Source: Rhineura floridana (lineage: Eukaryota > Chordata > Lepidosauria > Squamata > Rhineuridae). From it: 64,000 nt of DNA. The stretch spans positions 45,825,092-45,889,091 of the forward strand of contig NC_084481.1 in assembly GCF_030035675.1 (NCBI RefSeq), read 5' to 3'. The notes under the pieces are model-generated. The model was not told the origin of the DNA. It searched no databases and worked only from the letters and a program-made list of their open reading frames with translations. The stretch's first letter is position 1. Every line of letters starts with the position of its first letter. Positions 1 through 13,200 of the stretch are shown here, piece after piece. The translations under genes and the position numbers were made by a program.

Positions 1-755
1 ATGTCTGCAGCCTGGGGGTACTCCTTGATCCAACAGTGTCACTGCAGGTTCAGGTGACCACAGTGGCTAGGAGTGCCTTTTTCCAGCTCCAGCTGGTTCG
101 CCAGCTTCAGCCCCTTTTGGACAGAGAAGACATGGCCACAGTTCTCCATACTCTGGTAACTTCTAGATTAGATTATTGCAATGCGCTGCCCTTGAAGATG
201 ACTCAGAAACTTTAACTGCTTCAAAATGCAGCAGCCAGATTACTGGCTGGGGTTCCCTTTAGAACTCATATAACCCCTGTTTCAAAACAGCTGCAACTGG
301 TTGCCAGTTCATTTCCGGGCTCAGTTTAAGGTGCTCACGTTAGTGTTTAAAGCCCTGAACAACCTGAACCAAATATCTGAAAGGCCACCTCTTTCCCTAC
401 AGACTCTCTCAGTTTTTGAGATCAGAGGGGGGGACTTTTGGTAGTTCCACCACCCTTGGAAGTTTGGGGGGGGTGGCCCAGGAGAGGGCATTCTTTGTGG
501 CAGTCCTTAAGCTGTGGAACTCCCTCCCCACTGAGGTCTGTCTGGCAACTTCATTGTGCAACTATCAGCGAATGCTGAAGACGCACCTCTTTGCCCTGGC
601 CTTTGACACCTGAGATGTATATTTTTAGGAGCACCCTATTTTCTGTGAAGTTGTTTAGGTTATTTTTACCTGTTGGTAATTATGTGTTTTAAAATTGTTG
701 TAACCTGCTCTGGGACCATTGGGTGAAGGGCAGGTAATAAATTCTAATAATAATG
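1..755 (+). mobile_element. L2-clade LINE, 3' end, old copy
   Basis: Reading along the + strand, broken frames give the C-terminal L2 reverse-transcriptase region: a TSRLDYCNAL block near 150-190, a QNAAARLLAG block near 220-250, and an RAFF...LWNSLPTE block at 485-540 ending in KTHLF near 590. A short 3' UTR ends in an AATAAT-type tail near 740-755, as in other L2 copies here. Several stops and small shifts show it is old and inactive. It runs off the left edge and lies in the same sense as FASTKD1, in the intron before the first visible exon. Confidence 0.8.
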
Positions 756-784
756 TAATGGGATTTTAACTGATATCCTCACAG

Positions 785-910
785 GCTGAGCCTGCCTTTG
801 CTATCTAAATTTGCAAGGTGCCTACATGAACAACAAATGTACTGTAGTCCTCTCTTGGGTCATATAGCTGATATTGTGAATAAGAACTTGGATTCCATAC
901 AAGACACAAG
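785..910 (+). CDS. FASTKD1: FASTKD1 coding exon (first visible)
   Basis: Acceptor CTCACAG at 778-784 and donor GTAATT at 911. Encodes LSLPLLSKFARCLHEQQ... through NLDSIQDTR. It enters with one base of a split codon and leaves with two (AG), which joins to the G of the next exon to make Arg. Confidence 0.9.
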
Positions 911-1179
911 GTAATTTTAGTTTAATAAATGTCTCAATTGTGAATACTTTTAGTTAGAGTTATCATGCTTTTGCAAAACTGTTTCACACTTGTTTAGACC
1001 TCTCTTGTTTAGTTAAGTTAGCCAAACACCATTCTATAAAGATATAACTGATAGAAGCTTCCTTATGTGGATGAGATCATTGTGGAAACTACTTTTACTG
1101 CTTTATTATGCCTATGGATTTAAACCCTTTTAGACTGTAATCCTGTGGTCCCTGGGAGGGTATTCCAGGGGCCGTAGTG

Positions 1180-1251
<72 letters not shown>

Positions 1252-4200
1252 GCAAAGGCAGAGAGAGGTTTACCCTCAGAGAGGGAGATCTGCCCTAGTG
1301 CCGTGGAAACATTTGTCTTGCTTTCACACACTCCAGTCTTCATAGCATTAACAAAGAATCAAGAACAGCTTTGCTTTGGAGACAAAACATTTTCTCTCTT
1401 AATTTTTGCCTGTTTTAAATTTCAAATAGAGTTTTTTAAAAAAGACACTCGGTCTCATTCCATCCCCAAGTCTTATTCTCCTCCAAATCCTTTCCATTTT
1501 TAATGTAACATACTTAAATATTGTTAGGTTTGTTGACCCAATGCATACTTTTTTTAAAATGTTTTTAGGATCTTGTCGGTGTTGATGGTCAGGATATCTG
1601 AAGTTATCTCACAGAATTTTCGAGATCGATTAATTCAGAAGGCACAGTTTGTTCTGGAAACCACGGAATTGGTCCCCTTGAATCATGCCAGACGATTTGT
1701 ACAGTTTCTCCGGAATGTGAGACTACAGCATCGACCATTGCTAGACAAATGTAACAAGGTTTTTCTCCAGAATTTGGACCAAATAGATTTGGGGCATTTG
1801 ATTATCATCCTTGAACATTACCATAGTTTACAATTCAACAACAGTGAGTTTAGATTAGCTGCTAAACAGAAACTGATGGAAATGATGGATGACTGCAACA
1901 ATCCTTTGAGCTTCTCTCGACTGTTTGTTGTTCTTTCACGCATTGCAGGACCAGAGATCAGAAAACAGTAAGTTTCATTTCTGGCGTACTGAAAGCAGTG
2001 AATTTTTCAGTGGTTTATCTGAAGACCATTGCTATGGAGGGTTTATCCTAGAGGAGGAATAGGCTGCAATCCAACAAAAGGAAACTACAAGTGTAATAGA
2101 GTTGTTTTCAGTGTATACTATAAATGGCGAAACATCCTCCTGAGGAGATGCTTTGTTGTATATTACTGCCCAAATCAAGAAAAAACATACATGCAGCCCC
2201 CCCGCCCCTTGCCATCATCTTCTTTTCCCCTCAGTCCATGATGGGCAAATCCTCATGTGGTGCAGGGCAAGGGCAGCTCTTAAAAATAATACAGCAAAAG
2301 TGAGCACACTTAACTCCTTCCTAATGGAGGAATGCAGGATGAGTCATAGGCTAAGATCGAAAGAGATTTGCGCAGAGTTCCCATTACCTTGAAAACTTCT
2401 TGAGAAACTTAGAGGTCCTTCAAGAGCTACATAGAGAGGGAGAGAGGGGGAGGGGGAGAGGGGGAGGGAGAGGGGGAGAGAGAGAGAAGCCCTTATGCTA
2501 TCATATGCCATCATATGCCAGTGTGGCTCCATGGATCCTAGCAATAGTGTAGGACTAAAATGCTGCTCTAACGGCGTGTTCTCTTTATCCATAAGAACTG
2601 GGTCAACATCTTTTTGCATGTTCAATATATGAGGCAGCTCTGTTACCTCAATGTGTAAGTGGTGATACAAATAGCTGATTTGGAACTTCATTGCTCACAA
2701 TAATTGCTTGTTCCAAAATTATTTCCATACAAAATTGTGTGGTTTATGTTGCCATTTTTCTCTGCTCATAATGATGCAAGGAATGAGGGGGTAGAGGTCA
2801 CTGCTCCCTACAGAAAAACAGGAGCCATTATTCTAAATTTCACCCATTGTTAATCCAGGAACAAAAGTATATTATTTATTTGCCAAGGATTGGCCACATG
2901 CTTCTCCTGAATTGTCTCATATGCAGTCCTGATCATGGCAGAAGAGCAGATTATTGAATCTGGGACTTTGCATAGATGCTGTATCAATAGCTGTATAGTT
3001 ATTGGTAAAGGAACCACACAATTTCCCTGTAAATATTATTTATTCAGTGTGACCCTAAGTGAAAATGGCCTCTTATAGAACCTCTGGTTCTAAGCATTTA
3101 CTGGAGGTGTGTTTAAAGTATCTTTGTTTAATGATGCTTTACAAGCTTTCTTTTATGGAATCTGTTTCCATTTTCCCCAGTGCACTTCCTTCCCTTCTTG
3201 AAATAATAGTGATATACATGACTCTGTTGTCTCTTAAACAAATGAACTGCTGGAAATATGTAATATTTTTTTTATTTTTAGGTTGGTCGAAACTGCTCTA
3301 CTAATGGCAGATGAATTTGACCATCATCAGACATTGGCAATGGTGGAAAGTATGCAAGAAACGGAGTGCAGAAGTTCACAATTGATTCAAAAGTAAACTT
3401 TCAGTACAAAATGGCAATGTGATTCTCAATTTCTGCAACTTCCCTTTTCTGAATGTTCAAAATGGAGCAAGTGGAAAATCTATAACTTCTTTTAGTCTAA
3501 GGGTGGTAGAGACAGAACACTGGATATGCATGCATTATATGATATGCCACTGACTTACTCTTACACCACAGTCCTAAACATATTTACCGGAAGCAAGTGC
3601 CACAATTTTAGCAGAACTTGCATCCAGGTAAGTGTGCCTAGGGTCATGGTGTAACTCAGCATCATCTGACAGAAAATCTTTTGTTTTAGTGTTTTTTGTA
3701 GAAACGTATGCTGGATGTAAGAAAACACACAGGGCATGTTCTGACACATCAAATAGTAGTAAAACAAAATGAAGCTGCTGAACAAAAGCAAAATGATTTT
3801 GGTTCACTTTGTGTTAAAGACCAACTGGACATAACATTAAATGTATTGTTACATTTTAAAATAAACACTTTTAAAAATGCAACTATTAATGGAAATCTCT
3901 CATCTGAAGCTGCAATTTGCATGGCAAGAAGAGGTTCCATTGGTGCCCATCGGAGCTTTCCTCCCAATGCAAATGGCAGCTTTGGAGGAGATATTTTCAT
4001 CAGAATGGCAGCAGATAAGGAAAAGGTAAGTACCCCTTCCCCACCTGCTGCTTTCCCAATAATTATCAGCTCCCAACCCCAGTGGCCATTTGTATTTTTT
4101 CTGATTTCCAAAAAGCTTTATCAGAATAGATGATAACAAAAGTTTGAAATAAAATAAATAAAACACCAGCGTGCAAGTATACAAAAATAGCTCCTTCCCG

Positions 4201-7200
4201 TAGTGGATACAATAAAAGTTATCCCAGTCCATCACCAAGCCAATATGGAAAACTAAGTCTCTGTCTTCTTTTCCTCCATCCAGATCAGAGTTCCCCAGGT
4301 CCAGGTGTAAAGTACCTCCCAGCAAATCCCAGGCCAATAGCTCCACAGGAACAGTCAGCCAGACAGGTCTTTGCAGTTCTGAGGGAGGATGGCTTTGTTC
4401 CAAATTATGCAATAAGTAATAAATAATAATAATAATACTTTAATTTATAGGCCGCCTATCTAGCCAATGGCCACTCTAGGCGGCTTACAATAAAACATGA
4501 TAAAATACAATAAACAATATAGCCAGTACAGTGTAATACAAAAATTACAGTATTTAGTAGATTGTTTTTACAGTTCTAGGACTAGTTCACCTTGGAAGTC
4601 TCAAAGGTCGTAAAGGCCTGATGGAATAGCCAAGTTTTCAGACCCCGGCGAAATATATCTAGGGAAGGGGCATGACGAAGATCCATTGGGAGGGAGTTCC
4701 AGATCGTGGGGGCCGCCACAGAAAAAGCCCTCTCTCGAGTCCTCACCAACCTAGCCACTTTACTCGGCGGAACCGAGAGAAGGCCCTGAGTGGCCGATCT
4801 TGTAGGGCGGCACACTTTATGACGGTGGAGGCGCTCCTTCAGGTATACTGGGCCGAAACCGTGTAGGGATTTAAAGGTTAATACCAACACCTTGAATTGA
4901 GCCCGGAAAATAACTGGAAGCCAGTGAAGATTGTATAACACTGGGGTAATATGATCATAACAGCGGCTTTTCGTAAGTAAACGAGCCGCCGTGTTTGTAC
5001 CAGTTGTAATTTCCGGACTGTTTTCAAGGGTAACCCCACGTAGAGCGCATTGCAGTAGTCTAAACGAGAGGTGACCAGAGCATGCACTACGAGTGGGAGC
5101 TGATGGATAGGAAGATAGGGTTGCAGCCTTCGGATGAGACGCAATTGACCCCAAGCTGCCCGGCACACCGATGAAACCTGGGCCTCCATGGACAGCCCGG
5201 AGTCAAGGATCACCCCAAGGCTGCGGACCTGGTCTCCCCCCCCATAGAAGGAGCCTGTCCATACGGCTTCCCTTTGCCTCCTGAAGCTCAGTGACGTTAT
5301 GGGAGACCGCAGCTGCGGTTCTCCCCCCCTATAGAAGGAGCCTGTCCATACGGCTTCCCTTTGCCTCCTGAAGCTCAGTGACGTTACGGGAGACCGCGGC
5401 TGCAGTTCTTCCCCCCTCAGCAATATCTGGCTGTGTACCAAGCCTGAATTCCAGCATACAGTTTTATATTGACGTTAACATAGTGCATCCTGCCCCCTCT
5501 GTGGCCGTGTACTCAGTCTGAACTATATATACTGTACATCCTGCCCCCTCTGTGGCCGTGTACAAGCCTGAAATACAGCCTATATTATACTAACGCTGAT
5601 ACCATAGTGCATCCTGAAATACAGCCTATATTATACTAACGCTGATACCATAGTGCATCCTGCCCCCTCTGTGGTCGTGCACTTCACCATCTGCCAGTGT
5701 ATCCTACCCCCTCTGTGGTCGTACACTGTGCCAGTTCGGGTCTCTACATCCTGCCCCCTCTGTGGCCGTGTATTGCACCCAAAGTAAATATAAGATGGCA
5801 GAACAGCCAGACATGTCGCAAACAGCCAAACCGCAACATTCTAAGGCGACTAAGACTAAGCACGCTAAGTGTGTATGATGGCAGAACAGCCAGAGACAAC
5901 CCAGGCGCCCATGCCAAAACATCATACAGAGACAAGCCAGGCGACCAAGCCTAAACCACCTAAGGCGGTCAAACATAAGCATGCGAAAGCGGTTGCCAAA
6001 ACAAAGCACCTTTCCAGCTACAGCACTGTCAAGCGGCCACGCTATGTCTCTGTTCCGGCTCCTCAGGGGTCAACCCCTGCACAGCTAAATACCCTTTTTC
6101 AGTCCCCTGCTGCTTCCTCTGACGAGGAGGACTTTCCGGGCTTTCCTGAGCAGCCAACTGTCATCCAACCTGGGGCTTACTCCTCTACACTACCTGTGGG
6201 GCCGTCCATAGTTCCGGGACTGCAGCTGTCCCAGGAGTTTATCTCACAACTCCAAGGCATGTTCTCGTTTTTTGCTCAGAGACAGCCACCACCTCAAGTT
6301 CCTGCTATCCCTCAACACAGCCGGGACCAATTTGTACACAGTGAGGCAAACCCATCAGGTTCTCCTGACCCGTTTGATGTTGCCAGGGGCAGGTTCGTTG
6401 ATGACGCCTTTGGTGAGGAGGAGTCCGCATTCGCGCTGCAAGACGAAGGAGATGAATGGAGTGACCATTCTGAGCATGAGCAGGACACATCCTATCGCCT
6501 CTTCGACGCCTCGGACTACCAGCCTCTGGCGCGCAGAGTGTTGAACACTCTTGGCCTTCAATCCACTCCAACTGCTTCTTCCACCCCCGTCTTAAAGGGG
6601 GCTAGGGTTTTGAAATCCCCCACCCCAGCTGAACACTACCCGTGCCAGACCCCATCGCCAAACTGGCCAAAGACGAATGGGCTCACCCCCTACAAGCACG
6701 CCGATTTAATAACATTGCGGACAGACTTTATGCTTTGGCCCCGGACTTTGCTACCAAACTGGCCGTCCCTGGCATAGACGAGCCTATTTCTAGCTTAGTT
6801 TCCAGATCCCTCTTGGCAAGGGAAGGAGAATCTCATTTAAAGGATGCTACTGAGTGGAGACTGGACTTTGCACTACGCAAAACCCATGAGGCCACCGCCT
6901 TTTCCATGCGTGCATCAACCTCAGCTTCTATCTTTGCCAGGGCAGCGATGATGTGGTTGGATGGCCTCATCGAGGATCCCAATCCAGATCCTGTTTCAAT
7001 GCGCAGATCGCTTATAAAATTGCACAAAACAGCTGCCTTCGTGGCCGACGCCACCGTGGACGCGAATCAACTAGCAGCACGCGCAATGGCATCTCAAGTC
7101 GTGGCCCGACGGACCCTCTGGCTTCGTCACTGGCAGGCCGACCCTACTGCCAGAGTTAATCTATCACAGGCACCTTATGCCGGTTCATTACTTTTTGTCG

Positions 7201-10200
7201 AGGAAGCACTAAAAGCGGTGCTTGTTGACCCTAAGGACACTCAAAAGCCCGTCTTGGCCACCGTCAAAAACATGGAGCGCAGACCTTTTAGACGTTTCGC
7301 TTCATACCGCACGTCTTAGCCCTTTCAAGGAACGCGGCCTGGGGGACGAGGCCGCGAGTTCCCAACATATGATTTCCGTTCCTCCAGAGGAGGCTGGAAC
7401 AGACGCCTCCAGGGTAGAGGCCCACGGTTGGCTAGTCAACTTCGACAAAAGCCATCTACAACCAACGCAACGTCTACAGCATCTAGGTGCAATGTTGGAC
7501 ACCCTACAAGCGACGGTGTTCCTATCATCAGATCGCATAACCGCTATCATAGACATCACAAGATCTCTGATGCACAAAACCTTCGCAGACGTCATGCTTC
7601 TAGCCAGGGCGCTCGGAATGCTCATCTCTACTATCCATATTGTGCCATGGGCTCGAGCTCATACTCGCCACCTCCAGTGGGCCTTGCTACCGTTCCAACA
7701 CGACATTGCCAGCTCAAACCATCGAGCAATCCCCTTAAACTCAGCTCTCCGCCTTTCATTCCGCTGGTGGACGAGGGTCCAACATCTTTCCAAGGGCACT
7801 CCTTTCAGAGACCTCCGCAGGACTGTGGTCACCACAGATGCCAGTCTCATCGGCTGGGGAGCCCACTGCAACTCCCAGTATGTTCAGGGGGTCTGGTCCA
7901 CGGCAGAGCAGACTCAGAGCATTAATTGGCTGGAGCTAAAGACTGTCCACTTGGCTCTACTTCATTTTCAGTCTCTGTTCCCTTTGGCCCATGTCCTCAT
8001 TCGAATGGACAACACATATGTAAAATCACATTTGAACAGACAGGGGGGCACCAGGTCCCGTTCTCTGCAGGACCTAGCTTTCCTCATCTTCGGCTGGGCA
8101 GAACAACATCTGCAATCCCTGAAAGCAGAACATCTCAGAGGGATCTGGAATGTGACTGCAGACTGGCTCAGCAGACAGCAGGTCTTTCTGGGAGAATGGA
8201 AACTTCATCCAACCATTTTCCATTGTCTCCAGTGTCGGTTCGGCAACTTTTCCATCGACCTGTTTGCTTCCAGTCGCAATTGCCAGCTTCCCAGGTATTT
8301 TGCCTGATACCTAGACACAACAGCGGAAGCAGTGGATGCTCTGTCAATACCATGGCCAGACTGTCTTTTGTACGCCTTCCCTCCAATACCATTGTTAGCC
8401 AAAAGCTTGAGGAAGGCGCGGAGCGAGAGGGCACAACTGGTTCTGATAGCACCATATTGGCCACGTCGACCGTGGTTTTCGGATCTTCTCACAGTGTCAG
8501 TGACGGATCCTTGGACACTTCCGGTCAGGCCAGATCTTCTATCCCAGGGCCCAGTTTGGCATCAGGACCCCACTTGGTTCAATCTAACAGCGTGGCTTTT
8601 GAACAGGGACATTTGAGGTCGGCTGGCCTGTCTGACGCTGTTATTGATATTATCTTGGCCTCGAGAAGACCATCTACCACTCGTATTTATCAACATACTT
8701 GGGTGGCTTTTTCCAAGTGGTGCCAGTCCCACCATCATGATCCATCCCAGGCCACCATGCAGCAGGTGCTACAATATCTCCATAGCGGCTTTATGATGGG
8801 ACTCAGACCCAACACATTACATCGACATGCCTCGACTTTGTTGTCTATTTTATCAGTGTCTTCTTCTGGTGCGACTATTGCCTCACATCCGTTCATCAAA
8901 TGCTTTCTGAGGGGAGTCGCCCTACAATCTCCAGCTGTTGCCCATCGGTTTCCCTCATGGAGCCTGTCGAAGGTTCTGCAGGCTTTGCAACGCCCTCCGT
9001 TTGAACCCATCAGGACTGTGCCTTTACGTATGCTGTCCTTCAAGGTCTTGTTCCTGATCGCAATCACATTTGCCAGACGAGTTTCGGAGTTGGGCGCATT
9101 GTTTTCTGCTCGCCATCTCTGCGTCTTCCATAAGGACTCTGTTGTACTGAAGACTGATCCTTCCTTCCGTCCCAAGGTTGACTCAGTTTTCCATTGCAAC
9201 CAGGACATTGTTTTGCCTTCCTTTTGCCCGAATCCTACCCATCCTCTCGAGAAGGCTTGGCATTCATTGGATGTCCGGAGGGCTCTCAAGACCTACCTGT
9301 CCAGGACTCAGGATATCAGAAGGACCGAGTCTTTGTTTGTATCCTTTAATCCAAGGTCTATGGGGCATAAAGTAGCTAATTCCACCTTATCCCGCTGGTT
9401 GTGGGCATGTATTGCCTTAGCTTATGAGTCACTTAAGCTTCCAGTACCAGCTAGCATAACTGCTCATTCAACCAGGTCAGCGGCTACTACGGCTGCATTT
9501 TCTACCAACGCTCCTGTTGCTGATATCTGCAGGGCTGCAGTTTGGGCTACCCCACACTCGTTTATAAGTCATTATAAAATAGATCGTTATGCCTCTGCTG
9601 ATGCTTCTTTTGGCAGACGAGTGTTGCAACAGGTTCTTAATGACGACTAGCATGTGGGTGGTCCCTCCCTATTATGGGCTGCTTTGGTACATCCCGCTGT
9701 GAGGACCGGACTCATATGGAAAATGGACCATTGGTCTCACCTGAAGGGTGATTTTCATATGAGTACGGTCCTCACGACCCTCCCAGTTGGAGGATGTATA
9801 GATAGCTTACTAAGCTGTTATATATTACTGTTACGCTGTTGTATTTAAAGTTACTAGTGAAGTCAAGACTTCTAGTTCTGTTATATTGCTATGTTAGAGT
9901 CATGTTATTATGCATGTTATTTTCCTGCTGGCAGGCCTGTTGGCCCTGTTCTATTTTTAGATTTCTCTCTATAGACTCGCTGCGAATGAACTGGAGAGTG
10001 GGAGGGGCCTGACGCCCCTAGTCTTGACTTCAAAAACATTCTTGCCTTCGCACGATAGGTGGAGCTAATACCCTCTGAGGACCGTACTCATATGAAAATC
10101 ACCCTTCAGGTGAGACCAATGGTCCATTTTGTTTTTCAAGTATGGACATTAAATGTAAGGAGGCATGTAACACCCCATCTTGTTTCACCATTGGGCTGGT

Positions 10201-13200
10201 TTGGGGTAAACATTCAAAAGTAGAAACATATTTTGCTGCCTCAGATTGATGTTTTTCCTTTATGGTGTCTTGAAATGACTACAAATATAGTCAAGGCCAA
10301 CACAAACTTTTAGGCCCTCTCTCCCTCCCCCCCCCTTCAGATGGCAGCCTCCTCCCAAATTTGGTAGGCTTCAGAGCACCATTCCATCAAGTATGAGAGG
10401 CTCCAGTTGAATGGCATTTTTATTCCTCCTGCCAGATATGAGCAGAGGTGCTTTTCACTCGTGTGTGTGTGTTGGATATGGCCTGCTCTCTTGAAAAACT
10501 GATAACACTTCCTCCTCCCCCCCCCCGGAAACTTTCCTCAGCTTATACAACTCTGTGTTATATCCAGCTTCCTTCCTTCCTTTTGTACAAAGCTTTGTGA
10601 TTCAGCAGCTGCTTCCATAAATGGAAGGGTATGTGACTTTTTTTGTCAAATTCTCCCTATAGCCTCTAGAGCAGATATTTGGGGGTTGCAAGGGACTGCA
10701 GGGGCAAGGGGAATAAGTATAAATCACCCCTCCCCTTTCCATTCATATAAGCCTCTGCTAGATCAAAGAAACATCCATGAATGGAAGGACACCTTTGGAT
10801 CTAAAAATTTATTTATTAGTTGTATTCTAAGAACAAGAATGCCCAGATTTATACCAGTGAAAGAAGGGGCAGTCTTGATATTGCTTTCAAAGGATTATAT
10901 TCAACATAGTGCTAAGAAGTTTGTTCCGTCAGACCAAGCTTTTCTGCTTGCCCAATGGAACAATCTCCCTTCCCTCCCCCCTCCCTACACTGTTCTGGGG
11001 ATTCTCCCAACCCTCCAGAGCAGATGGGGGAAGGAGAGGGGGGAAATCTTGTGCTAGCGGGAATCCTTGTTCTGGATTCTGCTAGTGCAACGATTCCGTT
11101 GACTGCAGACCAATCCAGACAATTTTTTTTATCACTGGGAAGGAACAACATGTCTGTTTGTAGTTGTATGAGAGTATGCCAGCTTAGTTCAGGATTCTTT
11201 GCATTGCTCTGTGGTCGCTAGCCTTTTGGGGCCAGTGGATGGATACATTCCTAATTTTGAGGAGGTGCCATATGTGCCAGTCACAAAATCATGGATGATG
11301 TGACATAATGCAAAATATACAGTCCTGGCATCTAATGAAATGTGGGTATGCTTAAGGGTGTATGTTCAATGTAGAAAAAGCTGAGCCAATGCAAACGAAC
11401 CAAGCAGGAAGAGTAAACAGTGTATCATGCATAATGCATTTTTGCGGGAACATTTACTGACAACTTTTGTGGGCACTGTAGGAAATAGTGGCATGCACAC
11501 TGGCACCTGCAGACACCATGTTGGTGACCCCATTCATACAATACAGGACATAATGATCAGAAAGCATTGATAGATCCCACGTAGCCTGGTTTTGCTGTTG
11601 TGCAACTATTGCAGATGTTCTGTTGCAAAAAGCTTTAGGATCCATCTTGTAATTTGTTGTGTGTACATCTCAGGACTAAAACAGTTTGTACAGGAAATCT
11701 TCATCCTGATCTGAAAGGATTTTATATTTAAACTTTACCCTGAAATTTGATCTCCTGTGCTTTTGGTTTCAGGATTACGTCTCTGCTTCACCAATATTTG
11801 GATCTCTACAGACCACCAGAATTGGCCAGAGTGGCATTTTCTCTAGTCATGCTCCGTTGCCCCAATCCTGAACTTTACTCCAAATTACAAAGATTGCTAA
11901 CTAGGTAAGAAGGCACATTTTATCAGCAAACATTCTTTTTCTTTTCTTAAGATGGTGGGGGAGGGGGAAAGAGAAGAAGAAAAAGAAAGGAAGGGCATCC
12001 ATGGGGAGGGCAGCAAGGCTGGGCCACAGCCACATATACTCAAATCTTACGTGAGAACTTGTTTAAATCATTTGTACATTAAAATTTAGGCACTTCAATG
12101 TGTTTATTGTGATAAGCATGTCATTTACTAATTTAGTACATTTATATCCTTCCGTTCTTCCATAATGGAAGTCAAGGCGGCATACATGGGATTCCCTGCC
12201 CATTTCCTATCCAGGCATAGGCCAGAGTCAGACCTTCAGCAAGGCTGTTACATCATTTTATGGGGTCTGGGGCTGATAGAAGTCATAATCCAAAACATTC
12301 AGAGGGATTCTCAGTTTAGGGAAGGCTGCCTTAGACCATATTTTCTTCTGAAAATGATCTAGAAACATGGCAGAATTCTGCATGTTTGTAAATACAGTAA
12401 GTTGCAAATAAGTTTCCAGGTAGAGCACTCCAAGCCCAAAACAACATGGGGGGAGGGTTGGATTGAACAGAGGTGTCCCAGTCTTCCGCCAGCCTCTACC
12501 AACATCCCCCTTCTGTCCACTGAAATGGGGCATTCTGAGGGAGGAAGAGGGTGGGGCTGAGTCAAACCAACTGAGGATCCACTGGATCCTGAGCTAGTTT
12601 TACTGCTGTCAAGTGATAGCAGTTTGACCAATCTGGACCTGAACACTCTGCTGGCCTGGAACTGGCACAGGAATCAGACCTGATCATCCTCTCCACCTTC
12701 CACTCCTGCCACCGTGAACGTCCAGGCTGTGGCTCAGCTGCTTCGCAAAGCCCTGCTGGCAGGGTAGGTGAGAGTTTGGATTTTACCAAAAGTTATTAGC
12801 TGCTGAAAACGTTTGTTTACTCACCTGCTCATTTATACTACATCTGGAAAGTAACCTAACATGCAAAAAAGGATAAGCATTTGGGAATCTGGATGTGAAA
12901 CACTGTGGTGGAGGCTAATAGAAAACAAATATGAAACAAAATAAAAGTGCATAATCATCCTGTAGGACACTGAAGGCCTGAAAGAAAAAGAATACAACTC
13001 TCTTCCAATTTACATTTGTTTTTCTTCCTGGTTGCCTTGAGGCAATTTTTACTCATCATAAGATATTAGTTAAATTGATACTTACAATCCTGATATAACA
13101 GCTAAAATCTAAAGGTACACACAAGGTAGAAAAAAACAGCACAGGCCTAGCTTAACAGCATACTTTGAAGTGATAAAATAAAAGTAAGCATTTGTTTAAT

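Larger units (their letters stand above)
5415..10135 (+). mobile_element. DIRS-type tyrosine-recombinase retrotransposon, fossil copy
   Basis: A DIRS-order element in the large FASTKD1 intron, same sense as the gene. Parts in order: repeat-rich leader, gag-like Lys/Pro/Ser-rich region (about 5870-7320), reverse-transcriptase/RNase H region (about 7220-8310), tyrosine-recombinase region (about 8310-9650), internal complementary region (about 9697-9780) and right terminal repeat (about 10070-10130). The last two are complementary over about 50 bases, as the family's circular-junction replication predicts. The element is broken, with a few breaks, and no left terminal repeat was recognised. It appears moderately old. 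The second DIRS element at 58.7-63.2 kb belongs to the same family by its gag-like, RNase H and recombinase regions. Confidence 0.85.

Noticed and set aside
1095-1503. Overlapping frames rich in Arg-Glu or Leu-Ser around 1180-1250
   Set aside because: They are produced by the CT/GA microsatellite and have no family resemblance.
3708-4133. 141-codon + strand frame ending in a strong AAAAGGTAAGT donor within a FASTKD1 intron
   Set aside because: The flanking FASTKD1 exons join in phase without it, the residues do not resemble FASTKD1, and the region shows inverted-word structure like a worn foldback. A cryptic exon is possible but unsupported.
7926-9650. 574-codon frame as a possible domesticated host recombinase gene
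   Set aside because: It is embedded in a DIRS element with RT/RNase H and complementary repeats, and lies inside an intron of FASTKD1; no sign of host exon structure.
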